Assembly: GCF_044762745.1 (NCBI RefSeq)
Contig: NZ_JBIWEX010000016.1
Span: 46,859-110,858, forward strand
DNA: 64,000 bases
Source of the DNA: Psychrobacillus sp044762745
Lineage (GTDB): Bacteria > Bacillota > Bacilli > Bacillales_A > Planococcaceae
Direction: 5' to 3'
Shown: positions 44,080 through 52,413 of the stretch, in pieces
Layout: each line of letters starts with the position of its first letter
Position numbering within the stretch: position 1 is the first letter of the stretch
Notes under the pieces: generated by a model
The model's database searches: none
The model's input: the letters and a program-made list of their open reading frames with translations, nothing else
What the model was told of the DNA's origin: nothing
Translations under genes and position numbers: made by a program

Positions 44080-44796
44080 ATGAAACCAATCATTGGAATA
44101 ACGGCAGAAGTGAAAGACGATGGCAACTATTTTATGCCTCCCGTCTATGGACAAGCAATTATACAAGCTGGAGGGATTCCAGTATTAATACCGCTTTTAC
44201 CAGAAGAAGATACAGACGAACTAGCAAAACAAATCGATGGCCTTTTTGTTACAGGAGGAGAAGATATCGATCCATCTTATTACAATGCTGAACCACATAT
44301 TCATCTAGGTAGAATCACACCTCATTTGGATCAAATGGAGTTTGCTCTTGTACAGAAAATGCTCGAATTAGACAAACCATATATAGGTATTTGTCGAGGA
44401 CTTCATATGTTAAATGTCGTTACAGGAGGAACGCTTTATCAATCTATTCACTCTCAGCGGAAAGAAGCCGTAATGCAGCATTTACAAAAGGCGATTCGTA
44501 CACATAGATCCCACCCAGTAAAAGTAGAAAAAGACAGTCATCTATATGAATTATTACAAGAAGATGAATTTAAAGTAAACTCATTTCACCATCAAGCCGT
44601 GAATAAAGTAGGAGAAAATTTGCGGGTTGTTGCGAGAGCTACCGATGGAATAATCGAATGTGTAGAAAGTACAAAGCATACTTTTGCATTTGGTTTTCAA
44701 TGGCATCCAGAGGAATTCGCAGTAGACGGTGACGACGCTTCAAAACGTGTATTTAAAGCCTATATACATGCTGCTTTAAAGCGAAAAAATATATAA
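44080..44796 (+). CDS. Gamma-glutamyl-gamma-aminobutyrate hydrolase-like (peptidase C26)
   Basis: This 238-residue class-I glutamine amidotransferase-fold hydrolase is similar to PuuD. The nucleophile Cys105 lies in YIGICRGLHMLN. His and Glu are in FQWHPEE near residue 208. It starts KPIIGITAEVKDDGNYFMP. Known relatives cleave gamma-glutamyl amides in putrescine or folate metabolism; no putrescine genes are nearby. A GAAGGA ribosome site precedes the ATG. It is divergent from the SDR gene. Confidence 0.85.
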   Translation: MKPIIGITAEVKDDGNYFMPPVYGQAIIQAGGIPVLIPLLPEEDTDELAKQIDGLFVTGGEDIDPSYYNAEPHIHLGRITPHLDQMEFALVQKMLELDKPYIGICRGLHMLNVVTGGTLYQSIHSQRKEAVMQHLQKAIRTHRSHPVKVEKDSHLYELLQEDEFKVNSFHHQAVNKVGENLRVVARATDGIIECVESTKHTFAFGFQWHPEEFAVDGDDASKRVFKAYIHAALKRKNI

Positions 44797-44886
44797 ACAC
44801 AGTACAATTTTCGATTGTAAGAGTTCAAGATTTGTTGTAGATTGAACGTATTGCAATTATTCAAAAAATGGACTGGGGTCAATAAA

Positions 44887-45984
44887 ATGAGTGAACCAAA
44901 ATTACTGCTCGAAGCATTTAAGGAAACTAATTATCAAGTATCAGGACACGGAAAGAGAGATATACAAGTCTTGAAGAATGCCTTGCAAAAGGTGGATGAC
45001 AAGCAGGAAGGTGATATTTACGGTAATGGTAGTCTTATCGAAGAATTTCAAACAAAGATGGCTAAATATCTTGGGAAAGAAAAAGCAGTTTTCTTCCCAA
45101 GTGGAACAATGGCCCAACAAATTGCATTACGTATATGGTGTGATGAGAAAGGTTTGAAAAAGGTCGCATATCATCCACTTTGCCATTTAGAAATACATGA
45201 GGAAGATGGGCTAAAGGAATTGCATCATATCCAGTCTGTTTTGTTAGCAGACAAAGATAGATTAATAGAGTTAGCAGATGTATTGAATATGTATGAAGAG
45301 GTTGCTTGTATATTACTTGAATTGCCTCAGCGGGAGATTGGCGGTCAATTGCCTGATTATGAAACAATAGAAAAAATTTCTACGTATTGCCGCGACAAAG
45401 GAATTAGACTACATTTGGATGGCGCACGACTTTTTGAGATACTACCTTATTATGAAAAAACAGCTGCTGAAATTTGTAGTCTCTTTGATAGCGTATATGT
45501 ATCATTTTATAAAGGCATTGGAGGAGTTGCCGGAGCTATTCTCGCAGGTGACAAAGCGTTTACCGATGAATCGAAAATATGGAAAAGACGACATGGCGGG
45601 GACTTGATCAGTTTATACCCATATATCTTAAGTGCTAATTATTATTTCGATGAAAATGAACAGAAGATGAATCAGTTTTATCAGGACGCTTTAGAACTTG
45701 CTGCCTTTTTCAATTCATGTGAGACCGTTTCAACTATCCCCTTGATACCTGTTTCTAATATGTTTCATGTCCATTTTCAAGCATCTAGAGAACAGGTAGA
45801 ACCTATACTAGCAGAGTTATATGCGGAAACGAGTATCGGATTAACAGGCTATTTAAAAGAAGTAACACAAAAGTCATGTTGTTTTGAAGTGAATGTTGGT
45901 AATCAGTATGCAATTCTATCAAAAGAAAAATTGAAGCAAGTATTTCAATTACTTGATGAAAAACTAAGAAAATCTCAAGTTTAA
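44887..45984 (+). CDS. Threonine aldolase / beta-eliminating lyase family PLP enzyme
   Basis: This 365-residue fold-type-I PLP enzyme is of the LtaE-like group. It has YGNGSLIEEFQTKMAKYLGKE near residue 40, FFPSGTMAQQIAL near 65, LHLDGARLFE (the Asp contacting PLP) near 178, and SFYKGIGGVAGAIL with the PLP-binding Lys near 212. It may cleave L-threonine or allo-threonine to glycine and acetaldehyde. The chosen ATG follows a GGGG-containing site; an in-frame TTG at 44842 is possible. It stands alone. Confidence 0.75.
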   Translation: MSEPKLLLEAFKETNYQVSGHGKRDIQVLKNALQKVDDKQEGDIYGNGSLIEEFQTKMAKYLGKEKAVFFPSGTMAQQIALRIWCDEKGLKKVAYHPLCHLEIHEEDGLKELHHIQSVLLADKDRLIELADVLNMYEEVACILLELPQREIGGQLPDYETIEKISTYCRDKGIRLHLDGARLFEILPYYEKTAAEICSLFDSVYVSFYKGIGGVAGAILAGDKAFTDESKIWKRRHGGDLISLYPYILSANYYFDENEQKMNQFYQDALELAAFFNSCETVSTIPLIPVSNMFHVHFQASREQVEPILAELYAETSIGLTGYLKEVTQKSCCFEVNVGNQYAILSKEKLKQVFQLLDEKLRKSQV

Positions 45985-46056
45985 GTTGAGCAATTGGTTA
46001 CCCATGAATAAAAAATGTTCAATTGCACAAATTATTTGTCATGGAGGTGAAGATTC

Positions 46057-46236
46057 ATGACAAAAGGTAAAAATCCGAGAAAATCTTTAGATCGTGAAGA
46101 ATATGGGTTTGGATATGATGTAAGTCCAGATGATTTAGATGTAAGAGGTCAAAATAAAGAAGCAAAGACAAACAATGATAACGAAAACAAAGGTAAACCT
46201 ACCAATAAGGATAATCCTTCTAGATTAAATATTTGA
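46057..46236 (+). CDS. Hydrophilic 59-aa protein
   Basis: This short, highly polar protein starts MTKGKNPRKSLDREEYGFGYD, continues with PDDLDVRGQNKEAKTNN and ends in an Asn/Lys-rich tail. A canonical GGAGGTGA ribosome site lies 6 nt before the ATG, and a strong terminator follows, supporting expression. The composition resembles minor small acid-soluble spore proteins, but I cannot match a named one. Confidence 0.65.
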   Translation: MTKGKNPRKSLDREEYGFGYDVSPDDLDVRGQNKEAKTNNDNENKGKPTNKDNPSRLNI

Positions 46237-46244
46237 TAAAAAAA

Positions 46245-46275
46245 ACGGTGAGGGCAACATGCCCTCACCGTTCGG
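46245..46275. terminator. Bidirectional terminator
   Basis: AACGGTGAGGGC pairs with GCCCTCACCGTT around AACAT. A long T run lies on the minus strand. It separates the 59-aa gene and the Nramp-family gene. Confidence 0.9.
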
Positions 46276-46288
46276 TTGTTTCTATTGG

Positions 46289-47554
46289 TTAACTAAAAAT
46301 TTTAACAAGTTCTTGAATACCTAGAAAACCAAACATAACGAGACAACCAATTAATATAGCATTAGGAACCCACTTATTTCTCGACTCTTTTGCCACTCTT
46401 TTCGAATTCAATAGAAAAAGTAAAGAAGCTGCTAGAAACGGCATAAATAGAGAACCTAAAGCTCCGTAAAGAATAATAAGTTCAACTGGTTTACCAAAAT
46501 AAAATAAAATCATCGGTGGAAAAGTAAGCCAGCATAAGTAAAAACGGTATGCAGGATCTTTGGTAGATACTTCAGCTTTAACAGCCTTTTTCTTTTTACG
46601 TACTGTTTTAACAAAGTCAGCAAAAAGATAAGGAACACCATTCCAAACACCAAGAAGGGAGGAATAGGCAGCAGACCAGAAAGCAACTAAGAACATCCAT
46701 CTCATCGGAGTACCAAACTCAGCCCCTAGCATATTTGCTAATTTTACTAATCCTTCATCATCTCGAATACTAACACCGGAACCAGCTAAAAATTGGGCTC
46801 CAATGATTAGTCCTGCAAATGTGAATAGCCCAGTCAGTATATAGGCAATTTTTGCATCTGTACGCATAGCAGAAATCCACTGTTTCCCGTTCCAGCCTTT
46901 CTCTTTTAACCAATACCCATAAGAGGCCATTGTAATAGTACCTCCAACACCACCTACTAATCCAAGCATTAAGATAAAGGAACCTTGAGGTACGCGTGGA
47001 ACTAAACCATATGAAAATTCACCGAAGCTTGGTAAAAACAAAGCTGCTGTACCAATGATTGTTACGAACATAACCCCTATTAACACAGTCATTACTTTTT
47101 CAAATAATAGATAACGTCCAACCCAAATTAAGATAAATCCAACAACTCCATGAATAATAGCCCATGCCCAAACTGGCATGATTGGAAACATTGCATGCAT
47201 TGCCATCCCAGATGTGGATGCAGCGGCTGCTCCATATACGAATCCCCATATAATTGAATAGACTCCGAAATAACCAGTAGCCCATTTACCAAGTTGGTGC
47301 CAGCCTTCTAAAATCGTTTGGCCAGTTGCTAAGTATAATCTTCCAACCCCTTCATTTAAAAAATACTTTAGTACAGATCCAACGATAATTGCCCAAACGA
47401 ACGTCATCCCAAATTGTGTCCCGATTACGAGAGAAGTTATTAAATCCGCTGTTCCAGCTCCAGTTGCTGCAACAACAATTCCAGGACCTATACTTTTTAG
47501 CTTTTCACCCAATGTTTGTGGTGGAAGTAAGTTTTGATTAATTTCCAGTGTCAT
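46289..47554 (-). CDS. Nramp-family transporter, non-canonical metal-site motifs
   Basis: This 421-residue membrane protein has about 11 TM segments and an overall Nramp (SLC11) pattern (GPGIVVAATGAGTADL at 23-38). In canonical Nramps TM1 carries DPGN and TM6 carries MPH, which bind Mn2+/Fe2+. Here the equivalent parts read GAGTADLITS and TITMASYGYW. The protein thus belongs to a divergent branch whose substrate may not be a transition metal. The start has an AAAAAGGGGATAAA site. No adjacent regulator is present. Confidence 0.75.
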   Translation of the reverse strand: MTLEINQNLLPPQTLGEKLKSIGPGIVVAATGAGTADLITSLVIGTQFGMTFVWAIIVGSVLKYFLNEGVGRLYLATGQTILEGWHQLGKWATGYFGVYSIIWGFVYGAAAASTSGMAMHAMFPIMPVWAWAIIHGVVGFILIWVGRYLLFEKVMTVLIGVMFVTIIGTAALFLPSFGEFSYGLVPRVPQGSFILMLGLVGGVGGTITMASYGYWLKEKGWNGKQWISAMRTDAKIAYILTGLFTFAGLIIGAQFLAGSGVSIRDDEGLVKLANMLGAEFGTPMRWMFLVAFWSAAYSSLLGVWNGVPYLFADFVKTVRKKKKAVKAEVSTKDPAYRFYLCWLTFPPMILFYFGKPVELIILYGALGSLFMPFLAASLLFLLNSKRVAKESRNKWVPNAILIGCLVMFGFLGIQELVKIFS

Positions 47555-47817
47555 ATTTTATCCCCTTTTTTTATGTAAGTTCGAAAATTGTAACCTCTTA
47601 CATTTTGTATTTGAGAACATTCATCCCATTTTGTACGCATAATGTACATAAGTACGTTATTTGAATCTTGTTTAATTATAACTAGTAATATTAGTTATAG
47701 CAATATAAGATTCTGATATATTTGAATAATGCGCAAAATAACTGTCGGATATTGTTCTAATTCCTCTCTATTTCTCTTACATTGTTCTAACGACATGAAA
47801 AAGGGAGTAGGTCATGT

Positions 47818-48690
47818 ATGTTAATCGATGGGGTATTTTCGGGTGGGGGAATGAAAGGTATTGCGCTAGTAGGCGCTTTTCAAGTATTAGAAGAAAAGGG
47901 ATACAAATTCAAACGGGTTGCAGGAACGAGTGCTGGTGGTATCTTAGCGTGTTTTATAGCTGCAGGATATACTGGGAAGGAAATAGAAAAAATAATGGTG
48001 GAACAAGATTTCCAAACTCTACTGGATCCGCGTAAAACAGTACTTCCCATTCCATTTATGAAATGGATGAAATTGTATTGGGGATTAGGTTTATACCAAG
48101 GGAAAGCTTTAGAAAACTGGTTTTTGGAAAAATTAGCGGTGAAAGGCGTCTATTCATTTTCTGATTTACCTTCAGGGTCTTTGAAGCTTGTTGCATCCGA
48201 TTTAACGAACGGGAAAATGATGGTGCTTCCTGATGATCTCGAGCGGTACGGAGTATCTCCAGAAAGCTTTCCTGTTGCTAGGGCTCTGCGTATGAGCTGT
48301 GGCATTCCTTTTTTCTTTGAACCGGTTAAAATGAGGGTTGATTCTGGAGACACGATTATTGTGGACGGAGGGGTATTAAGCAATTTCCCAATGTGGATTT
48401 TTGATAATGGAAACAAAGAGCGTCCTATTCTTGGATTGAAGCTAAGCAGTAGCTCGGAGGAGATGCAACCTCATAAAATTAAAAATGGTTTACAATTATT
48501 TGAAGCACTTTTTTCCACGATGAAAAATGCACATGATGAAAGATATATTTCTCGTAAACTGGAGAAGAATGTTATTTTTATACCTGTTGATGAATATAGC
48601 GCCACGCAGTTTGATTTAGATAGGGAAATGAAAGCGAATCTATTAGAAAAAGGGAGGAACCGGGCTACACAATTTTTAAAAACATGGTGA
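47818..48690 (+). CDS. Patatin-like phospholipase (RssA/YlbK type)
   Basis: This 290-residue cytoplasmic serine hydrolase has the patatin fold. The oxyanion-hole loop GGGMKGIA is at 9-16, the nucleophile Ser38 in GTSAGG, and the catalytic Asp in VDGGVLSNFP. It hydrolyses acyl esters of lipids. An AAGGGAG site lies about 10 nt before the ATG. An overlapping ATG four bases earlier is in a different frame. It is divergent from the Nramp-family gene. Confidence 0.9.
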   Translation: MLIDGVFSGGGMKGIALVGAFQVLEEKGYKFKRVAGTSAGGILACFIAAGYTGKEIEKIMVEQDFQTLLDPRKTVLPIPFMKWMKLYWGLGLYQGKALENWFLEKLAVKGVYSFSDLPSGSLKLVASDLTNGKMMVLPDDLERYGVSPESFPVARALRMSCGIPFFFEPVKMRVDSGDTIIVDGGVLSNFPMWIFDNGNKERPILGLKLSSSSEEMQPHKIKNGLQLFEALFSTMKNAHDERYISRKLEKNVIFIPVDEYSATQFDLDREMKANLLEKGRNRATQFLKTW

Positions 48691-48718
48691 TTCCTATTTA
48701 TTCATTAAATCCCTATGT

Positions 48719-48785
48719 TGTGCCGTTATACTCGTGCTGCGCTCGAGTGGGTTTCATGACTGCGGCTCTTACGGCACGACTTCAT
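48719..48785. other. Structured intergenic segment between patatin and ydaG
   Basis: The 250-nt gap between patatin and ydaG holds an inverted repeat GTGCCGT (48720-48726) and ACGGCAC (48771-48777). The loop contains CTCGTGCTGCGCTCGAG. It is more GC-rich than its surroundings. It could be a remnant hairpin element or a regulatory RNA. The remainder of the gap shows nothing further. Confidence 0.35.
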
Positions 48786-48942
48786 CGTCGTCTCAAAAAA
48801 CTACATAATATTGGATTTAGTGTGGAGATGTGAGACTCTTGCTAAAAAGCGCAGACAATGCCCTACATCTTAGTGGTAACTAATAATTTGCGTCTAAAAG
48901 GGAACAATAAGAGTGAAAGTCATTAAAAGGAGAGATTGATTC

Positions 48943-49362
48943 ATGGCAAAAAACGCGAAAGAAATTGCACAAAAAATATTGAAGGATAGCTTGATTGGTA
49001 CGATGGCGACGATTGAACAAAACAAACCACATTCCCGTTATATGACCTTCTTTAACGATGATTTCATTCTCTACACAGCGACAAGTAAAAAGACGCACAA
49101 AGTGGAAGAAATCCAAAAAAATCCAAACACTCATATTCTTTTAGGATATGAAGGAAAAGGATTAGGCGATGCTTTCTTAGAAATAGAAGGAACTGTCGAA
49201 GAATATGATGATGAGAGTATGAAGAAAAAAGTATGGAACAATGCATTAAAAGGCTGGTTTGACGGACCTGAAGATCCCAATCTAATAATTTTAAAAATTA
49301 CCCCTACACAAATCCGAGTTATGAACATAAAAGGGGAAGAACCTCAAATTGTAGAAATTTAA
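48943..49362 (+). CDS. ydaG: General stress protein 26-like flavin-binding protein (YdaG)
   Basis: This 139-residue protein belongs to the split-barrel pyridoxamine-phosphate-oxidase-like family and is similar to B. subtilis YdaG (general stress protein 26). Landmarks are LIGTMATIEQNKPHSRYMTFF and KTHKVEEIQKNPNTHILLGY. Role in stress response is inferred from the family. Upstream DNA shows no clear sigma-B promoter. An AAAAGGAGAG site precedes the ATG. A terminator follows. Confidence 0.85.
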   Translation: MAKNAKEIAQKILKDSLIGTMATIEQNKPHSRYMTFFNDDFILYTATSKKTHKVEEIQKNPNTHILLGYEGKGLGDAFLEIEGTVEEYDDESMKKKVWNNALKGWFDGPEDPNLIILKITPTQIRVMNIKGEEPQIVEI

Positions 49363-49418
49363 AAGGCCACCAAACCATGTAATGTAAGGGGCTGCCAATA
49401 TAGGTTCATAAATTGAAG

Positions 49419-49455
49419 CAGGTGTAAATTGAGCATTATTCTACACCTGTTTTTA
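49419..49455 (+). terminator. Terminator of ydaG
   Basis: CAGGTGTA pairs with TACACCTG around a 15-nt loop and is followed by T5. Confidence 0.8.
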
Positions 49456-49464
49456 TGCTTTAGG

Positions 49465-50130
49465 AAACTACCAGCCGCCGATTCTCGCCGCCGCTTACGC
49501 GTACGTTGTGATGGCTCATCTGTCTCACAGAGGAACAAAGGCTAAGAGGGCCACATTCTGTGACAACGCCTTCGTGACCAACATCCTGTTGGCCTTGGCT
49601 ATAGTCACCGCCTTCCGCTGCAATAAACGAAATATGCTAGCTAATTAGCGTTTAGCTAAACAAACCAAAAAGAAATATTAGAAAGTGAACATGAACTTCA
49701 CTATGTTATAAATTACTAAATAATGTATATTTTTATTATATTAATGGTCGTCTCCTATCAAGTAGGCTCTTTGATTTGAGAAATGATTGCTTCCGTACAT
49801 AAATTGGTTGCTTACCTAATAGAACTAGTTGCTTTCTATGACCAGTTGGTTACTCTTATCCATTTACTGGATAAGTTTTTTTACGAGATACTACTAATGA
49901 TGGATTTTCTACTTCGATACTAATAAAACTTTTGGTTTATAAAGCGAGAATCTAATTAGTCAGCAAGCTTCATTGATTTTCGCGGAAGGGCGGCGACTCC
50001 AGCGGGATGAAGTGAGACAGATGAAACTTCACAGCGCATGCGTAGCGTCGATGAAGGTTCATCGCTCCCCCCGCGGAAAGCGTCCGCCCTGTAACGAAAA
50101 TCATTGCGGAAACTTTAATCAACTTGCTAA
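49465..50130. repeat. Dispersed intergenic repeat, copy 4
   Basis: This copy fills the gap between ydaG and czcD. Its right arm (about 49975-50130) is a hairpin with GGGCGGCGACTCC and ends in a sequence inverted relative to the left end of copy 3. The array motifs lie at 49786, 49807, 49828 and 49849 (steps of 21). The left arm is altered by an insertion-like block (about 49528-49610) with its own small inverted repeats, for example CCAAC/GTTGG. No gene is visible. Confidence 0.75.
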
Positions 50131-50146
50131 AATACAGGTAAAAATT

Positions 50147-51091
50147 TTACTTCAAATGACAATTCAATTTACTGTGTTTGATCTCTTCGGTCTCTATTTG
50201 AATTGTTGCATGATCTATATGGAATGTCTCTCTTAATTTGTTTATGGCTTGTTGGAGGATATGTTGGCTATTCTTTTCATCATCAATGACAATGTGACAG
50301 CTTAATGAGTCTAATCCAGAAGTAATCGTCCATATATGAAGGTCGTGGACATTAATGACACCCTCAATTTTTTCTAATTCAGCCTTTACTTTGGTTTGAT
50401 CGATGGAGATTGGTGTTCCTTCCATTAAGATATGAACAGAATGCTTGATAAGCCCCCATGCACTTCTCAAAATTAATAATGCAACGAGGACGGAAATAAT
50501 AGGATCAGCGATGAACCAATCAAATAATAGCATAAGAATTCCTGCTACTATCGCACCGATGGATCCTAAAGCATCTCCAAGAACGTGTAAGTAAGCACCA
50601 CGTAAATTTACATTGTTCTTCACATCGCCTTTCCGCATTAAAGCCCAAGCACTCACTAGATTTGCGAACAACCCGATTGCAGCAATTAGCATCATTGCTC
50701 CGCTTGCAACTGTTTGGGGTTCGATAAAGCGACCAAATGCTTCCCAAACAATAAATCCAGCAATAATAAATAAAGTAATCCCATTAAATAATGCAGCTAA
50801 TATTTCAAAGCGATAACCTCCAAATGTTTTGAGAGGTGAAGGTGCTTTTGAAGAAAACCATATGGCTACTAGGCTTAAAAGCAAAGCGCTTGCATCACTT
50901 AGCATATGTCCAGAATCGGATAATAACGCCAAGCTATTTGTGAATAAGCCTCCAAAGAACTCTAAAAACATAATTCCAGTCGTAATAAATAAAGCAATTA
51001 GTAACCCTTTTTTATTTCCTTTCCGAGACTCCTCAAAATGACTGTGAGAATGTCCGTGATGGTCGTGACCATGATGATGGTGATGACCCAT
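50147..51091 (-). CDS. czcD: CDF-family metal cation exporter (CzcD-like)
   Basis: This 314-residue six-TM cation diffusion facilitator exports Zn2+ or Co2+ in exchange for protons. It has a His-rich N-terminus (HHHHHGHDHHGHSHSH), TM2 with SLALLSDSGHMLSDASAL (metal site Asp/His) and TM5 with LGDALGSIGAIVAG. A C-terminal cytoplasmic ferredoxin-like domain ends the protein. An AAGGAGGAAA site precedes the ATG. A czrA-like repressor gene ends 12 nt upstream, so they form an operon as in B. subtilis. Confidence 0.95.
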   Translation of the reverse strand: MGHHHHHGHDHHGHSHSHFEESRKGNKKGLLIALFITTGIMFLEFFGGLFTNSLALLSDSGHMLSDASALLLSLVAIWFSSKAPSPLKTFGGYRFEILAALFNGITLFIIAGFIVWEAFGRFIEPQTVASGAMMLIAAIGLFANLVSAWALMRKGDVKNNVNLRGAYLHVLGDALGSIGAIVAGILMLLFDWFIADPIISVLVALLILRSAWGLIKHSVHILMEGTPISIDQTKVKAELEKIEGVINVHDLHIWTITSGLDSLSCHIVIDDEKNSQHILQQAINKLRETFHIDHATIQIETEEIKHSKLNCHLK

Positions 51092-51103
51092 ATATTTTCC
51101 TCC

Positions 51104-51412
51104 TTATTTGCATTCAATATGTGAAATGACTTGATTCAAAATGGTAATCACATGTTCATCGTCGTAAGTGTAGTAAAAAGTATTTCCATCTCGTCTATAT
51201 TTAACAAGACGTAAATTTCTTAGTAAACTTAATTGGTGCGAAACAGCCGACTGTGTCATATTCAATACTTCCGTAATATGACTTACCGAGCATTCTTCTT
51301 GAGATAGTAAATATAATATTTTAATTCGAGTTGGGTCTGCTAGTGCTTTGAAAACACGGGAAGCCTCATCTACTGTATTCGGAGCTAAGAATGCATGATT
51401 TTGTTTTTCCAT
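51104..51412 (-). CDS. czrA: ArsR/SmtB metal-responsive repressor (CzrA-like)
   Basis: This 102-residue winged-helix repressor has the recognition helix MTQSAVSHQLSLLRNL near residue 53-68. The alpha-5 metal site of CzrA (Asp-x-His ... His-x-x-His) reads DEHVITILNQVISHIEC: Asp, His and His are kept, while the fourth ligand position is Cys. The gene precedes czcD by 12 nt. Its promoter contains a 12-2-12-like inverted repeat (51439-51456). Zinc or cobalt binding should release DNA and induce export. Confidence 0.9.
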   Translation of the reverse strand: MEKQNHAFLAPNTVDEASRVFKALADPTRIKILYLLSQEECSVSHITEVLNMTQSAVSHQLSLLRNLRLVKYRRDGNTFYYTYDDEHVITILNQVISHIECK

Positions 51413-51438
51413 TAGAGTTTCTCGCTTTCGTTAATTGT

Positions 51439-51456
51439 ATATGAACATATGCTCAT
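51439..51456 (-). promoter_or_regulatory. Putative CzrA operator
   Basis: ATATGAACATATGCTCAT, an imperfect inverted repeat of the ArsR/CzrA type, lies just upstream of czrA and is extended on the right by CACATATTATA. Confidence 0.65.
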
Positions 51457-51562
51457 GCACATATTATACGCTCTAACTAGAAAGATGGTCAATGATATAA
51501 CAGCATTCATAAGTATAAGGGGAAATAAAATATGTAATAAAACGGTATTAAATTGCACGAGC

Positions 51563-51594
51563 AAAAAAAGCCTCTTTTTATTGAGGCTTTTTTT
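51563..51594 (-). terminator. Terminator overlapping the end of the small basic gene
   Basis: AAAAAAAGCCTC pairs with GAGGCTTTTTTT around TTTTTATT. One arm lies within the last codons of the gene at 51578. Confidence 0.85.
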
Positions 51595-51748
51595 GCTTGC
51601 TTTTTTTCTTTGTAGTGTTTCCTGGAAGTTCTGCAAACTCCGCAGCATATTCTTCCTGAACGTTACTTGGTTTTATTTTCTGGTTTTTAGGTGTTTGGGG
51701 AAGTGTGTCTTTGTTTTTGCTTTTACCTTGCTTATTGTCTCTACCGAT
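51578..51748 (-). CDS. Small basic protein, 56 aa, with apparent ATC start
   Basis: The frame gives a hydrophilic protein (GRDNKQGKSKNKDTLPQTP, then VQEEYAAEFAELPGNT and a KKKSKQKKPQ tail), reminiscent of minor spore proteins. An ideal GAAAGGAG ribosome site lies 7 nt upstream of an ATC codon (51746-51748). No ATG, GTG or TTG exists at that position. An upstream in-frame ATG (51826) has no site and would add a hydrophobic head. Either ATC is used or the start was lost by an ATG-to-ATC change. A good terminator supports a real gene. Confidence 0.5.
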   Translation of the reverse strand: MGRDNKQGKSKNKDTLPQTPKNQKIKPSNVQEEYAAEFAELPGNTTKKKSKQKKPQ

Positions 51749-51823
51749 GTTAATTCTCCTTTCTGTTTTTCGTTCTATACTAATATGGCACTGATCTGTT
51801 ATTTTAATCATAAAAAACAAAAA

Positions 51824-51845
51824 CACTGAGAATATATTCTCAGTG
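51824..51845 (-). terminator. Terminator of the 145-aa gene
   Basis: CACTGAGAAT pairs with ATTCTCAGTG and is followed on the minus strand by TTTTGTTTTTT. Confidence 0.85.
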
Positions 51846-51849
51846 CAAT

Positions 51850-52284
51850 TTATTTTACTTTATTAAAAAAAGAAACTAATTGTCTTGAAGTCGGAGCCTG
51901 GATTTTATATGATAGCTCACGGTCTCCATTATTTTCTATACGTGGAATAATGGATTCAATGACATTGAATTTCCAAAAAGAAGGTTTACTTTTTGTACTC
52001 TTTTCCGTTTCTGCTGTCATCATTTTTCTTTGAAAAGGATGAAGCTTTGCCATTAAAAACTTTTCTTTTATACGAATGAGTAAATATCCTTCATCCGTTT
52101 CGGGATCATATTTTTTCATAAGTGATTCACCGAGCTCAAATGTGTTCGATTTGTTTTGAACAGATGGGGAAATAACTAATATATTTCCCTTTCGAAACAG
52201 GGCGGTATTTGATACTTGTCGAAGGCCCAAATCATTAATTAAAAAATCCAGGTTTACTTGAGATGCTTCACTAGCAACTGACAT
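51850..52284 (-). CDS. Hypothetical protein, about 144 aa
   Basis: I do not recognise the family. It is soluble and mixed alpha/beta, with LDFLINDLGLRQVSNTALF near the N-terminus and YLLIRIKEKFLMAKLHPFQRK in the middle. No signal peptide is seen. The ATG at 52282-52284 is preferred because the GGAGG site is 7 nt upstream; the first ATG two codons earlier abuts the site. It has its own terminator. Confidence 0.6.
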   Translation of the reverse strand: MSVASEASQVNLDFLINDLGLRQVSNTALFRKGNILVISPSVQNKSNTFELGESLMKKYDPETDEGYLLIRIKEKFLMAKLHPFQRKMMTAETEKSTKSKPSFWKFNVIESIIPRIENNGDRELSYKIQAPTSRQLVSFFNKVK

Positions 52285-52413
52285 ATTCATACCTCCTCAT
52301 CTTTTATTTACGGTCTATAATAATAGTATATCCTATTTGACGCGTAATAAATTCATTTTTAGCATATCTTCTTAAGTAATGAGAAGAAATGAAGGAAAAG
52401 TAGGAGAGATTAT

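Noticed and set aside
47640..47670. Possible metal-regulator palindrome with repeated GTAC between the Nramp-family and patatin genes
   Set aside because: The arms are only 5 bp and match no known MntR or Fur consensus.
51412..51648. Minus-strand frame between czrA and the small basic gene
   Set aside because: It covers the czrA operator and a terminator, and has no ribosome site.
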